A stretch of 64,000 bases of DNA from Nitrosarchaeum sp. (GTDB lineage: Archaea > Thermoproteota > Nitrososphaeria > Nitrososphaerales > Nitrosopumilaceae). The notes beneath the pieces were generated by a model. The model was not told the DNA's origin and searched no databases. It worked only from the letters and a program-made list of their open reading frames with translations. Every line of letters begins with the position of its first letter. Position 1 is the stretch's first letter. The position numbers were made by a program, and so were the translations under genes. This document shows, piece by piece, positions 24,500 to 33,663 of the stretch. The stretch is taken from positions 124,001 to 188,000 of the forward strand of contig NSIR01000002.1 in NCBI GenBank assembly GCA_002737445.1. The letters are read 5' to 3'.

Positions 24500-25873
24500 G
24501 TGACTGCAAAAAAAATAGATTCAGAGAAAACAAAAAAAGTGACAAAGCGTGAACCAACGTCAGCTGCAATATTAAAAAAGGTAGCAACAGTTTCAGACTC
24601 TAGCAAAGCATTACAAAAAGAAATCAAAGTAATGTCAAAGATTTTTGGTGATAATCAAAAAGTTCTTGTCTCAATTAAAGATATGATCGACACTTTAACT
24701 GTAACATTAGAACATATACAAAAACAATCAAAGCAAATAAACATCCTAGAAGACGACACACAGAAACTCTATGAAGGATTGAATCATGTTCGAAGTCAAT
24801 CAAGTCTAGTTACAAAAATTAATGATCAAACGGTAAGATTACAAGAAGAAGTAAATAAAATAAACGAGTTACAAAAATCATCACCAAAAACTAAGGAATT
24901 ATCATTACAAGTTGAAGATAGTATGAATTCTATGAGAAATAATTCACAAATGATAATAAAAATAGCACAGAGAATTGACGAGGTAAGAGAAGATCTAAGA
25001 AAAGTATCTGGAAAGGCAGATTCATTTTTAGACATTGGTAAAGAAATAGATCATCTAAAAAGTAGTGTTGAAAATATAATCAAAAAAACAGACAATATAG
25101 AAATAAGCACACAAATAATTTCAAGCTTAAATCAAGAATTAGGAAAAATTAAAGATAATGTAAATTCAGGATCAAAATTAAATTCAGAATTAGAAGCAAT
25201 CAAAGTTGCAATTGATGCAATTGCAGGAAAAGCAATCAAAATTGATGCATTAGGAGGGGTTATCGAGGGATTAAAACAACAATTTGCCACAATTGCTGCA
25301 AGTGCAGATTCTGCCTTGAATTTGAGCAAAAATTCGGTAAAAGGCATAGAAAACATAGAGGAGAAGATTTCGTCAGTTTCAGATATTTTAAAACGTCAAG
25401 ACGCATCTACAATTGAATTCCATAGAAAATCAGACAAAATATTTGAAGAAATGCAATTAATTAAAAGCACTACAAGCAAAACATCAGACGAATCATCAAA
25501 AGAAATGATTGCCTTGTTAAAGCTATCAGAATATCAATCAAAAATCAGAATGCATGCAGAATCAAAATACGGAGAACTAAAGAATCTTGAAAATATGGCA
25601 GAGCAAACAGTGGAGATTGTAAATTTATTTGATAAATTATCTATTGAAGCTGATGAAAAGATTCCTTTACCCTTAGAAGTCATACAATGGGCAATTAGTA
25701 AAATTTTAGATTGTGCAGACAAGTGGGAAATTAGATTTAGTGACATATTTGCGATTTTGCTAAATAATTTGGGCAAAGACATGTTAAGAGAAACAATTAG
25801 AATTCAACAAATTAGAGATATCTATGGCATTAGAGCTATAGATGAAATAAGAAGTGAATTAAATATTTCCTAA
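24500..25873 (+). CDS. Long coiled-coil protein (457 aa), unknown
   Basis: GTG start. After a basic N-terminus (KKIDSEKTKKVTKREP) nearly the whole protein, residues 35-400, is helical with heptad-like spacing: repeated IKD/ISS, QQ, and N-rich linkers, as in methyl-accepting chemotaxis signalling domains and SMC hinges. No signal peptide or membrane helix. The last 60 residues are a compact helical tip (WAISKILDCADKWEIRFSDIFAILLNNLG). It converges with the GT2 gene, overlapping it by 4 bp. It may form a scaffold, but function is unknown. Confidence 0.8.
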   Translation: MTAKKIDSEKTKKVTKREPTSAAILKKVATVSDSSKALQKEIKVMSKIFGDNQKVLVSIKDMIDTLTVTLEHIQKQSKQINILEDDTQKLYEGLNHVRSQSSLVTKINDQTVRLQEEVNKINELQKSSPKTKELSLQVEDSMNSMRNNSQMIIKIAQRIDEVREDLRKVSGKADSFLDIGKEIDHLKSSVENIIKKTDNIEISTQIISSLNQELGKIKDNVNSGSKLNSELEAIKVAIDAIAGKAIKIDALGGVIEGLKQQFATIAASADSALNLSKNSVKGIENIEEKISSVSDILKRQDASTIEFHRKSDKIFEEMQLIKSTTSKTSDESSKEMIALLKLSEYQSKIRMHAESKYGELKNLENMAEQTVEIVNLFDKLSIEADEKIPLPLEVIQWAISKILDCADKWEIRFSDIFAILLNNLGKDMLRETIRIQQIRDIYGIRAIDEIRSELNIS

Positions 25874-27912
25874 ACGCCAGATACTTCTTCAGATATATTT
25901 AATTGATCTTTCTTTCTTTTTAGTGCTGTAAATATTCCTAAAAGTGCAGCAGCCCAAATCATACTAAATACAATATTTGTGATACTAACAAAAAAGTATG
26001 GAGTTGAATCCATAATATTTTCACGAATTGCAAATGCACGCTCACCAATGTTACTTATTCCACTTTGAAATGCATCACTATCTACTGGAACACTTGAAAG
26101 TGTTTCAGCATGTGTCATCAAGTTATCAATATCACGCTCAATTCTTAAAAAGTTTGTAGACTCTGTAGGAAATGTCCAAACAGGATTTTTACTAGCAGGT
26201 AATTTATTCATAATAGTAGACAAATCTTGTTTAATTGCAGTCAAATGATTTTTGATTGCAATTGGATCAGATGAACCAAGTATGCCATCTAAATTTCCAC
26301 GTATTCGATCAAGTGGATATACATCTGAATTATAACCATTGATTGCCATGAATACACCAAAAATGATTATTCCAACCACACCAATCATTGAAAGTTGATA
26401 AATTCTTTTTTGCATTTTTTCTTTCTTGGTTAAAATCCGAATATTCTCAGATTTAATTCTTTGAAATTTTGTGTGGGCGATACTCATGTAGGATATATAA
26501 AAAAAGCCAATAGTTTGCAAACCAATAATTGGGACAAATATAGGATTATTTGAAAAAATTGCAATTGAAATTCCCATTACACCATAAATGCCAAAAAATA
26601 TCTCAAGTAATGTAGTTTGTGTGAAAGGTAAATTGTATGCCTTATCTCTCCAGTCATCATCTTTGGCAACAATTCCATATTTTGGGGTTCGTAGAAATTC
26701 ATTTTTCTTTCCAAAAATTGCATCAAATATTGCTACGCTATTATTTACAGACATTCCTGCATTGTAAACAAGTAATGCAGGTAAAATTTTCACTTTCGAT
26801 TTCCAAGATTTATGATACATACTTTGAATAATTACAACGTATGCACCAGGTCCCATAGCAAGATATGCAATAATTGTAAATGCCGGAAGAAGACTAGATA
26901 CATAGAGATTCAAATTTGAAGCTAAAAGAATTGGTAGTGTAAGAAATTGTATTAGTATCAAAGGATAAACAATGTGACGGGTTAATTGAACAAACGCTTG
27001 AATTTTTGCCTCTATTGGAACTTTACGTTGAATTGTGATGGTCGCTAATAATTTAATTGCACATTGCATAGAGCCTTTAGCCCAACGAAATTGTTGTCGT
27101 TTGGCAGCATTAATTTGCACTGGAAGTTCTGCATTAACTACAATATCGGGTAAAAAAACACATTTCCATCCTTTGAGTTGAGATCTATAGCTTAGATCAA
27201 GATCCTCTACAAGTGTACCTGTATGCCATCCACCAGAATCCTCAATGCATGTACGTTTCCAAATTCCTGCTGTACCATTGAAATTCATAAATAAATTAGA
27301 ATTACTTTTAGCCTTTTGTTCAATTAAAAAATGAAAATCAAGACTCAATGCTTGTGCTTGAGTAATCGATGAATAATTTTCATTGACATGTCCCCAACGA
27401 CATTGAATAAACCCAATAGTAGATTTAGCAAAATGAGGCAATGCTCTTTTTAAAAACCAATTTGGGGGAATAAAATCAGCATCAAAAATGGCTACATACT
27501 CAGTATCAGTTGTTTTCATTGCATGTTTCAATGCGCCTGCCTTGTACCCTTTTCTGGTACCACGTCTCACATGTTCAATTTGAAATCCTTCTTTTTTGTA
27601 TTTATCAACAACATTAGATAAAATATCTACTGTATCATCATCTGAATCATCCAAAACCATAATCTTCATTTTGTCTTTTGGGTAATCTATGGCACAAACT
27701 GCATCAACTAATCTTTTTGCAACATATTTTTCATTGTAAATAGGTAGTTGAATAGTAACTGACGGAGTTCCCACGTCAATTGTAGAAATAATTTCTTTTC
27801 TTTTTACTGAGAGATATGTAAGATAGTAAAAATTAAAAGTATACCCAGTGATTATTATTGCAGATGCAATAAAAATATCAAAAATAAATTTTGTAAATGA
27901 ATTAAACTCCAA
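25870..27912 (-). CDS. Cellulose-synthase-like GT2 with C-terminal helical ectodomain
   Basis: 680 residues. The N-terminal half is a processive family-2 glycosyltransferase: one membrane helix (about 10-33), DDSDDD near 88-93, DAD at 144-146, FNGTAGIWKR at 211-220, EDLD at 236-239 and QQFRW at 273-277, so the catalytic set is complete. Several membrane helices follow. Unusually, helix 507-525 leads to an extracellular helical segment of about 110 residues (526-637), closed by a helix at 640-663 and a basic tail. That tail layout looks like a chemoreceptor 4-helix-bundle sensor. It would make or export a beta-linked polysaccharide. Confidence 0.88.
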   Translation of the reverse strand: MEFNSFTKFIFDIFIASAIIITGYTFNFYYLTYLSVKRKEIISTIDVGTPSVTIQLPIYNEKYVAKRLVDAVCAIDYPKDKMKIMVLDDSDDDTVDILSNVVDKYKKEGFQIEHVRRGTRKGYKAGALKHAMKTTDTEYVAIFDADFIPPNWFLKRALPHFAKSTIGFIQCRWGHVNENYSSITQAQALSLDFHFLIEQKAKSNSNLFMNFNGTAGIWKRTCIEDSGGWHTGTLVEDLDLSYRSQLKGWKCVFLPDIVVNAELPVQINAAKRQQFRWAKGSMQCAIKLLATITIQRKVPIEAKIQAFVQLTRHIVYPLILIQFLTLPILLASNLNLYVSSLLPAFTIIAYLAMGPGAYVVIIQSMYHKSWKSKVKILPALLVYNAGMSVNNSVAIFDAIFGKKNEFLRTPKYGIVAKDDDWRDKAYNLPFTQTTLLEIFFGIYGVMGISIAIFSNNPIFVPIIGLQTIGFFYISYMSIAHTKFQRIKSENIRILTKKEKMQKRIYQLSMIGVVGIIIFGVFMAINGYNSDVYPLDRIRGNLDGILGSSDPIAIKNHLTAIKQDLSTIMNKLPASKNPVWTFPTESTNFLRIERDIDNLMTHAETLSSVPVDSDAFQSGISNIGERAFAIRENIMDSTPYFFVSITNIVFSMIWAAALLGIFTALKRKKDQLNISEEVSGV

Positions 27913-27965
27913 TATCTAATTTTTCAAAATGTGGATTCAATATTTATATCTACAAAACAATTGGA

Positions 27966-28913
27966 TTATTTCTGCTCAAATATTTTTATTGCACGTGGCG
28001 GACAAACATTTTCACATGCAAGACAAAAGATACAATCAGGCTCTTTTGACATTAGAGGTTTTTTTCCAGAACCAGGATTTCCAGCAGTATCAAACCATTC
28101 ATAAACGCCAACAGGGCATGCCTCAATGCATCCACCATCTCCAATACAAATATCATAATCTACAGAAACATATTCTCCCCAAACACCAAGAATTCCATTA
28201 TTGGTGCCTTTTCTTCCCCAAGTCTTAATCATGTATCCATTTGCATCAAATGGAACAGATGGTTTCATTTTAGTTTTGAAAGTAACATCTATTGGTCCAG
28301 ATTTTGCACCATCTGGAATTTCAAATTCGCCGCCTTCGTCTTCAACAATTTCATCAGTTGCTTCAATTGCTTTTGGTTTAGCATTTAATACTATTTTTGC
28401 TAGTGGTGTTAATTCTTCTAAACGCTGAATCGCTTGTGATTTGCTAATACTTTCTGATTTTGCAAGATATGAAATCATTTTATCAGCCAAAATAGTATTA
28501 CGTAAAATTGTATCAATAACCATTTTTGCAAAGTGATCTGCTTTTTTTCTGTAATCCTTAACCCAGTTTGGGTCACCGAATTTTTCAATTGGAAAAATTT
28601 GATAAATTATATCCACCACTTCACCACTAACAATTTCAACTGTCACAGTCAATTCTACTTCTTCATATCCTTTAGCGTCTGGATCTTTCATATTCTGTTC
28701 TTTCCAACGATATGTTGCAAAAACTCTATCAGCATATGCATCCATTTCAAATGCTTTTTTTAGACCATCATGAACTGATTTAATTTCCAAAGGATCATCT
28801 AATTTTATTGGTAATCGATATAATCCAAGTTTAAAACCATGTAATGGATACACACCACGTTTTGCAGTTGCAGCCTCCATTGTCCAAACACGATCTTTTA
28901 AAAGTAATGACAT
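27966..28913 (-). CDS. Ferredoxin domain protein with two 4Fe-4S clusters and unknown N-terminal domain
   Basis: 315 residues. The C-terminal 85 carry two cluster motifs: CIGDGGCIEACPVGVYEW and CIFCLACENVCPPRAI, with a long linker GNPGSGKKP between. The first 190 residues are an alpha/beta domain of unknown type (KLGLYRLPIKLDDPLEIK, TVEIVSGEVVDIIYQIFP). It may pass electrons between a ferredoxin-dependent enzyme and a partner. It ends the three-gene set rhodanese, 103-aa protein and ferredoxin, read on the minus strand. The assembly resembles zinc-type ferredoxins in outline, though Zn ligands are not evident. Confidence 0.82.
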   Translation of the reverse strand: MSLLLKDRVWTMEAATAKRGVYPLHGFKLGLYRLPIKLDDPLEIKSVHDGLKKAFEMDAYADRVFATYRWKEQNMKDPDAKGYEEVELTVTVEIVSGEVVDIIYQIFPIEKFGDPNWVKDYRKKADHFAKMVIDTILRNTILADKMISYLAKSESISKSQAIQRLEELTPLAKIVLNAKPKAIEATDEIVEDEGGEFEIPDGAKSGPIDVTFKTKMKPSVPFDANGYMIKTWGRKGTNNGILGVWGEYVSVDYDICIGDGGCIEACPVGVYEWFDTAGNPGSGKKPLMSKEPDCIFCLACENVCPPRAIKIFEQK

Positions 28914-28949
28914 TTAGTTATAGTAAATACGATTTATTTAAAAAGGTTA

Positions 28950-29261
28950 TCAGACATTATCCTCAGGACATGTAAGTTCTCGAAGATCAACATATTTTTT
29001 CTCCATGATATCGGCATATTCAGATATTTTTTCAATGGTGAATAGATTTTTTGAGAAATACCAACGAATTGGAACCCAATATCCAATTCCATCCATATCA
29101 TGAATCATACCTTTATCAGCTTTGACATTTAATTTTTCATCAATTGACGTCTCCTTTACAGCCAGACCTCTTTTAGTTTTATCTTCCAAAATAAAATCTG
29201 TATCAGCATCTTTAATAAAATAAAATGAGCCTTTCTTTAAAATAGGTAATTCTACTGACAA
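28950..29261 (-). CDS. Hypothetical protein, 103 aa, in the rhodanese-ferredoxin cluster
   Basis: Between the rhodanese (stop 1 bp before) and the ferredoxin gene, same strand. A small beta-rich chain with two DxD-like loops (FIKDADTDFILEDK) and a Cys near the end (LTCPEDN). No domain recognised. The tight spacing to the rhodanese suggests translation from one message and a role in the same sulfur or redox step. It is probably cytoplasmic, with no signal peptide. Confidence 0.7.
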   Translation of the reverse strand: MSVELPILKKGSFYFIKDADTDFILEDKTKRGLAVKETSIDEKLNVKADKGMIHDMDGIGYWVPIRWYFSKNLFTIEKISEYADIMEKKYVDLRELTCPEDNV

Positions 29262-29262
29262 T

Positions 29263-30126
29263 TTATTTTTCTACGGGATTGCCAATCATGTTACCCCATT
29301 CAGTCCAGGAACCATCATAATTTCTAACTTTTGAATAACCAAGTAAATATTTTAAAACAAACCAGCTATGAGAGGAACGCTCTCCAATTCTACAATAACA
29401 AATAACATCCTTATCTGATGTCACACCTTTTGATTCATAATTTTGTTTAATTTCTTCAACAGTCTTGAATGTTCCATCAGCATCATTAACTGCAGTTGCC
29501 CACGGAATATTATTGGCTTTTGGAATATGTCCACCTCGTTGTGCATGTTCCATAGGATATTCTGGAGGTGCAGTAATTTCACCTGAGAATTCTTTTGGTG
29601 ATCGCACATCAACCATCACAGTATCTTCTCGTCCTAATGATCTAACAACATCAAAGAGATAAGCTCGTAGTCCTTCATCTGGTGGTTGAGCTTTGTATGT
29701 AGTTGATGCAAATGATGGTTCATCTGTAGTGTATTCTTTATTTTCCAATTCCCATTTTTTTCTACCACCGTTCATAATTTTTAAATTTTCATGACCATAG
29801 TATTTGAAAACCCAAAAAACAAATGCTGCAAACCAATTATTAAAATCACCATAAAGAATTACTTCAGTATCTTCACGAATACCATTTTTAGCCATTAATG
29901 TTTCAAATTGTTTTTTACTAATTATGTCTCGAGTTAGAGCATCATTGATATCACGCTTCCACCAAATTAGACTTGCTCCCTTAATGTGTCCTTTTTGATA
30001 TGCATTAACAGGATCATAATCAACTTCAACTAATTTTACATTATCAGTTGGAGGATTTTTTGAGACCCATTCAGTATCTATTAAAACTTCGGGATGTGCA
30101 TAGTCCATATTATTTATAAATCTCAT
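29263..30126 (-). CDS. Thiosulfate sulfurtransferase (two-domain rhodanese)
   Basis: 287 residues with two rhodanese domains. The active loop of the second reads CYCRIGERSSHSWF, so the persulfide cysteine is present, while the first is the inactive N-terminal copy. It transfers sulfur from thiosulfate or a thiol donor to cyanide or another acceptor. The ORF opens at ATG 30126; ATG at 30108 (MDYAHPEV) is an alternative, supported by a TATA-like element (ACAATTAAGT, about 28 bp upstream). It heads a short operon with the 103-aa protein and the ferredoxin. A second, more distant rhodanese is at 31468. Confidence 0.93.
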   Translation of the reverse strand: MRFINNMDYAHPEVLIDTEWVSKNPPTDNVKLVEVDYDPVNAYQKGHIKGASLIWWKRDINDALTRDIISKKQFETLMAKNGIREDTEVILYGDFNNWFAAFVFWVFKYYGHENLKIMNGGRKKWELENKEYTTDEPSFASTTYKAQPPDEGLRAYLFDVVRSLGREDTVMVDVRSPKEFSGEITAPPEYPMEHAQRGGHIPKANNIPWATAVNDADGTFKTVEEIKQNYESKGVTSDKDVICYCRIGERSSHSWFVLKYLLGYSKVRNYDGSWTEWGNMIGNPVEK

Positions 30127-30197
30127 ACATACTTAATTGTTTTTACAGCAATAAAATAAAAATATCTTTTTATCTAAATGCGATTCTGTAGAATTAG

Positions 30198-31013
30198 TTG
30201 AAACTTCAAAAAGTTGCAGTCGTAAGTAAAGTAGGTTCAAAAGAGTCAGAAGATGCAGCAAAAATTATCACAAAAAAATTTTTAGCAAAAAAATCAACAG
30301 TCTTTACAATTTCACCCATACAAGTGGAGGGTGCAAAAAAAGTAGAGACTTTGGAGGAATTAAAAAAAGAAAAATTAGATCTAGTTGTTACTTTGGGAGG
30401 AGACGGAACAACTCTTAGAGTTTTTAGATATCTTGAAAATGATACTCCAATTCTAACAATTAATGTAGGCGGAAATAGAGGCATATTATCAGAAATAACT
30501 ATTGACGAGATAGATGATGCGATTGAAAAAATATTAAAAGGAAAATTCTTTTTAGATAAACGTAGTAGAGTTGTGGCATCATGTGCAGGAGTAGAGTATC
30601 CACCAGCATTAAATGAAATTTATATTTGTAGAAAAAATCTTACAAAAACCGCAGAAATTGAGATTAAATTTCAAAACGACACAGTCAAGCAAAAAATGGA
30701 TGGAGTCATAATTGCTACTCCTAGTGGCTCAACTGGACACTCTTTTTCTTTAGGCGGTCCAATTCTTCATGAAAGTCTAAATGTGTTAATCATTACACCG
30801 GTTGCACCAGTATATAGATTGGAATCAATCGTGGTGCCAGATGAAAAAATTGAAATAACATCATCACATGACTGTAGTATAGTTATGGATGCACAGGTAG
30901 TAAAATCAGTAGGTTACGGTGAACCTATAATTATAAAAAAATATAGAACCCCAGCAGTCTTTGTAAGATTGAAGAAGCGTGGATTAAGACAAATGAGTAA
31001 ACTTGGATTTTAG
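30198..31013 (+). CDS. nadK: NAD kinase
   Basis: 271 residues with the GGDGT motif at 67-71 (VTLGGDGTTLR) and TPSGSTGHSFSLGGPIL, the second nucleotide-binding loop of the NAD kinase/diacylglycerol kinase fold. It makes NADP for biosynthesis. The start is TTG at 30198 (MKLQKVAVVSK). The last 11 bp overlap the start of nob1, so the two are coupled. Length matches the archaeal family. Confidence 0.95.
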   Translation: MKLQKVAVVSKVGSKESEDAAKIITKKFLAKKSTVFTISPIQVEGAKKVETLEELKKEKLDLVVTLGGDGTTLRVFRYLENDTPILTINVGGNRGILSEITIDEIDDAIEKILKGKFFLDKRSRVVASCAGVEYPPALNEIYICRKNLTKTAEIEIKFQNDTVKQKMDGVIIATPSGSTGHSFSLGGPILHESLNVLIITPVAPVYRLESIVVPDEKIEITSSHDCSIVMDAQVVKSVGYGEPIIIKKYRTPAVFVRLKKRGLRQMSKLGF

Positions 31014-31509
31014 AATATTAGACGCTAGTGCATTTTATGCAGGAGTTCCATTCGGTTCCGCAAATGATTGTTATACAACATCACTTGTCTATGAAGAAAT
31101 AAAACATATCAAAAAAGATCAAAACGTGCTAGGGACACTGCTAGCAACGAATCGATTAAAAATAATGGATCCAGATAAAGAATCAACAGACCTAGCCATA
31201 GCGGCTGCTAAAGATACGGGTGATTTTCCACAATTATCAAAACAAGATATTTCAATAATTGCATTATGCATTAATCTTAAAGGTGAAATTATTTCAGACG
31301 ATTTTGCAATTACAAATGTTGCAAAAACTATAGGATTGAAAATATCACCAATAATGACAAGTACTTTTCAAGACGTAGGAAAATGGATTCATTATTGCCC
31401 AGGTTGTCGTACTAATCATACGATTGGAAAAGAGTGCCCAATTTGTGGCACTCCACTAAAAAGAAAATTACTCAAGGGGCAACCGTCGACCATACCAATC
31501 AACAAATGA
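31003..31509 (+). CDS. nob1: rRNA maturation endonuclease Nob1 (PIN domain and zinc ribbon)
   Basis: 168 residues. PIN domain acids include D7 in LDASAFYAG and D99-D100 in ISDDFAIT; the zinc ribbon CPGC...CPICG has ligands C132, C135, C145 and C148. Nob1 cuts the 3' end of 16S rRNA at site D. It starts with TTG, overlapping the nadK end by 11 bp. At 3' it runs 42 bp into the convergent rhodanese gene. Confidence 0.93.
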   Translation: MDFRILDASAFYAGVPFGSANDCYTTSLVYEEIKHIKKDQNVLGTLLATNRLKIMDPDKESTDLAIAAAKDTGDFPQLSKQDISIIALCINLKGEIISDDFAITNVAKTIGLKISPIMTSTFQDVGKWIHYCPGCRTNHTIGKECPICGTPLKRKLLKGQPSTIPINK

Positions 31510-32226
31510 TCCGTCATACAATTTGATATTTGTATAACCTGCAATTTTTAACTGTAAAAATAAGCTAGATGCCCTATGACCATGCATACAGTAACAAACA
31601 ATTTCTTTATCTTTAGAAATATGATTTTGAGAAAATAAATTTTCTAAAAAATCTTTGTCTTGAAATAATTTACCACCATAAGAAATTCCCTCAGTAAATG
31701 GAATTAATTTTGAATTTGGCAAGTGTCCACCCATGAATTCTTGAGGCGTTCTTGCATCTAAAATTACAAAATTATTTAAATTTTCTTGCAGTAAGACGGA
31801 TTCTATTCTAATTCCAGAATTAATTTTTGGAATAAAACTAGTTAGTTCTGCAGCAAATGTTCCTTTCTTCAAGTCAAATCCATTTTTTTGTAAATCAAAA
31901 ATATTTGCATCAAGTAAACATATTTTTTCATGTCCAAAATATAGAAATGTCCACGCAATTCGAGCGGCTGACGGATCCATTGATTCGCCAATAAGAACAA
32001 CAGTTTTAGAGTCATCAATGCCAAGTGAACTAAAAAGTTCAGTTATTTTTTTTTCATCTGCAACTAAATTTGCACCATATTGATCAAACTGTATAACTTG
32101 TTCAATAGATAGTGATTGAGATTTTGAAATATGGCCGTACAGAAACATTGTTTTAGGTCGTGTATCTAAAATTACAATATCAGGATCATCCAAATGATCT
32201 TTTAGCCAATCTATAGAAATTAACAT
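31468..32226 (-). CDS. Second two-domain rhodanese (sulfurtransferase)
   Basis: 252 residues. N-terminal domain starts LISIDWLKDHLDDPDIVILDTRP; the C-terminal active loop is CYCMHGHRASSLF with the catalytic Cys. It is related to, but clearly diverged from, the rhodanese at 29263 (loop RIGERS there, MHGHRA here). The C-terminal tail ends RRLPLE. It is convergent with nob1, overlapping by 42 bp. Sulfur acceptor unknown; the two rhodaneses flank nadK-nob1. Confidence 0.92.
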   Translation of the reverse strand: MLISIDWLKDHLDDPDIVILDTRPKTMFLYGHISKSQSLSIEQVIQFDQYGANLVADEKKITELFSSLGIDDSKTVVLIGESMDPSAARIAWTFLYFGHEKICLLDANIFDLQKNGFDLKKGTFAAELTSFIPKINSGIRIESVLLQENLNNFVILDARTPQEFMGGHLPNSKLIPFTEGISYGGKLFQDKDFLENLFSQNHISKDKEIVCYCMHGHRASSLFLQLKIAGYTNIKLYDGSFVDWYGRRLPLE

Positions 32227-32247
32227 AATGAATACAAATTTTTCAAA

Positions 32248-32940
32248 TTATTTATTGATATCATGTAATGTTTTCTGATTGGATTTTTTAAGATATTTAC
32301 TTTTAGATTCAAGTACATTTTTTATTTTTTTAGATCTAGCTTCTCCAAGTCCTTCAACTTTTGCAAGTTCAGAAGTTGTTGCAGTGAAAACTTTGATTGG
32401 AGTACCAAATTTTTCAAGCATCCTAACAGCAAATTTTTCACCGATTCCAGGCAAACTGCAAAGAGTAGATAATTGTTGTTTCTCTAAATCATTTGATTTT
32501 TTTATTTTTTTAAGATAAGGACCTTGTATGGATTCATTTTGAGAACAAAGCGAAACAAGTAATTTTGCAGTATGCGATGCATTTGGAGTTGGAATTAGTG
32601 GAATTTTAAATTCAGATACAACTTTGGAAAGAGCACCATAAAAAATCATAGGATTGTCAGTAATTTCCTCAATTTCATCTACATTTCCTTCAATGACCAC
32701 TATTGGAAATTGAAAGTTTTCTTTTAGTCTAGTACATTGATCATAAAGCCTGCCATCAAAAATCGAAGAAAGTAAATCACGAATACTTTTTCGCTCTACA
32801 ACCGTTTCAGGCGCTACAATGTAATCACCTATTGGTAATGTTTTCATTTCAAGATTAATGCCAACTGATTTTAGTAAATCAGGAATTCCACTCTTGCGTT
32901 CACGTTCATCCACAATAATTCGTAAATTTTCTAATTTCAC
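32248..32940 (-). CDS. xpf: XPF/ERCC4-type structure-specific nuclease (short, helicase-less)
   Basis: 230 residues. Nuclease domain with GDY (D39), IVDERERKSG (D11, E12) and VERKSIRDLLSSI (E49, R50, K51, D55), then a helix-hairpin-helix pair near residue 165-215. There is no helicase domain, as in crenarchaeal XPF, which works with PCNA. The C-terminus, NQKTLHDINK, is only loosely like a PCNA-binding box (no aromatic pair). It cuts branched or flap DNA. GTG start. Confidence 0.93.
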   Translation of the reverse strand: MKLENLRIIVDERERKSGIPDLLKSVGINLEMKTLPIGDYIVAPETVVERKSIRDLLSSIFDGRLYDQCTRLKENFQFPIVVIEGNVDEIEEITDNPMIFYGALSKVVSEFKIPLIPTPNASHTAKLLVSLCSQNESIQGPYLKKIKKSNDLEKQQLSTLCSLPGIGEKFAVRMLEKFGTPIKVFTATTSELAKVEGLGEARSKKIKNVLESKSKYLKKSNQKTLHDINK

Positions 32941-32985
32941 AAATATAATTTTATGAATTTGTTAATATCTTTTTGAATTAGTAGA

Positions 32986-33393
32986 TTATTTTCTAGGATT
33001 ATCATCAGATGGTGGGGCTTTTGATATTTGTGCACTATTAGGTGCCGGACCTCTCATCATTTCGGTGATTTTTGCTTCTTGCTCTTTTAAAGACTCTTTA
33101 ATTCTAGATTCCTGTTTTTCAAGAACAGCGGAACGAGTTTTTGCCATTTCTTTGCGTTCCTCCAATTCAGTAATTACTTCTTGTTTAGTAGATTTTATCA
33201 AAATTGAACCAGCATGTTTGTAAACATTGTCTTCATCTGCCGCTTTTTTTAATTCCTCAAGTGCTTTTTCAGTTTCAAGTTTTTCCATTTCAAGATGTTG
33301 TTTTTGTGTCATGATAGATTCAAGATTTTGTTGAGATTGTTGCATTTTCATGAGTTGCTCTTGAAGCCATGGAGGCATTTGTGCAGATGACAT
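32986..33393 (-). CDS. pfdB: Prefoldin subunit beta
   Basis: 135 residues. N-terminal and C-terminal helices with a heptad pattern flank a short beta hairpin (VYKHAGSILIKSTKQEVITELEERKEM), the beta-type prefoldin signature. The N-terminal PPWLQEQLMKMQQSQQNLESI is typical. Prefoldin hexamers hand unfolded proteins to the thermosome. It is the last gene of the exosome superoperon, as in many archaea; the alpha subunit is encoded at 61822. Confidence 0.92.
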   Translation of the reverse strand: MSSAQMPPWLQEQLMKMQQSQQNLESIMTQKQHLEMEKLETEKALEELKKAADEDNVYKHAGSILIKSTKQEVITELEERKEMAKTRSAVLEKQESRIKESLKEQEAKITEMMRGPAPNSAQISKAPPSDDNPRK

Positions 33394-33417
33394 GTTAGTA
33401 AGACATTTCAGATTTCA

Positions 33418-33663
33418 TTATATCTTTACCGATTCAATTGAATCATAGCTTGCCTGAATTAATCTCAAAGTTGAATTTAAATTTGCACGTAATTGTGATA
33501 GATGTACAGAATCTATAGAAATTATGATTTCTTTATTTAATGAAATATTTGTTTTAGTTGGATTATCTGGATAAAAATCATTATCAGTTTTTATTGAATC
33601 AAAAATTGCTTTAGTTTTTTCGTTTGCGTCAACTGTTATTTTTGCATTAAAGTTTGACATCAT
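33418..33663 (-). CDS. pcc1: KEOPS complex subunit Pcc1
   Basis: About 80 residues from the ATG at 33660-33663, with strand-rich pattern INAKITVDAN, NISLNKEIIISID, and helix LSQLRANLNSTLRLIQASYDSIESV, the Pcc1/CgiX fold. Pcc1 dimerises the KEOPS complex that makes t6A37 in tRNA. It overlaps the end of L37Ae by about 14 bp. Position between L37Ae and prefoldin beta is the standard archaeal order, though RpoP, often beside it, is absent here. Confidence 0.85.
   Translation of the reverse strand: MMSNFNAKITVDANEKTKAIFDSIKTDNDFYPDNPTKTNISLNKEIIISIDSVHLSQLRANLNSTLRLIQASYDSIESVKI

Noticed and set aside
27929-28228. Plus-strand frame of 99 codons opposite the ferredoxin gene
   Set aside because: It lies fully over a well-supported 4Fe-4S protein on the other strand and has Gln/His/Leu-rich composition typical of a shadow.
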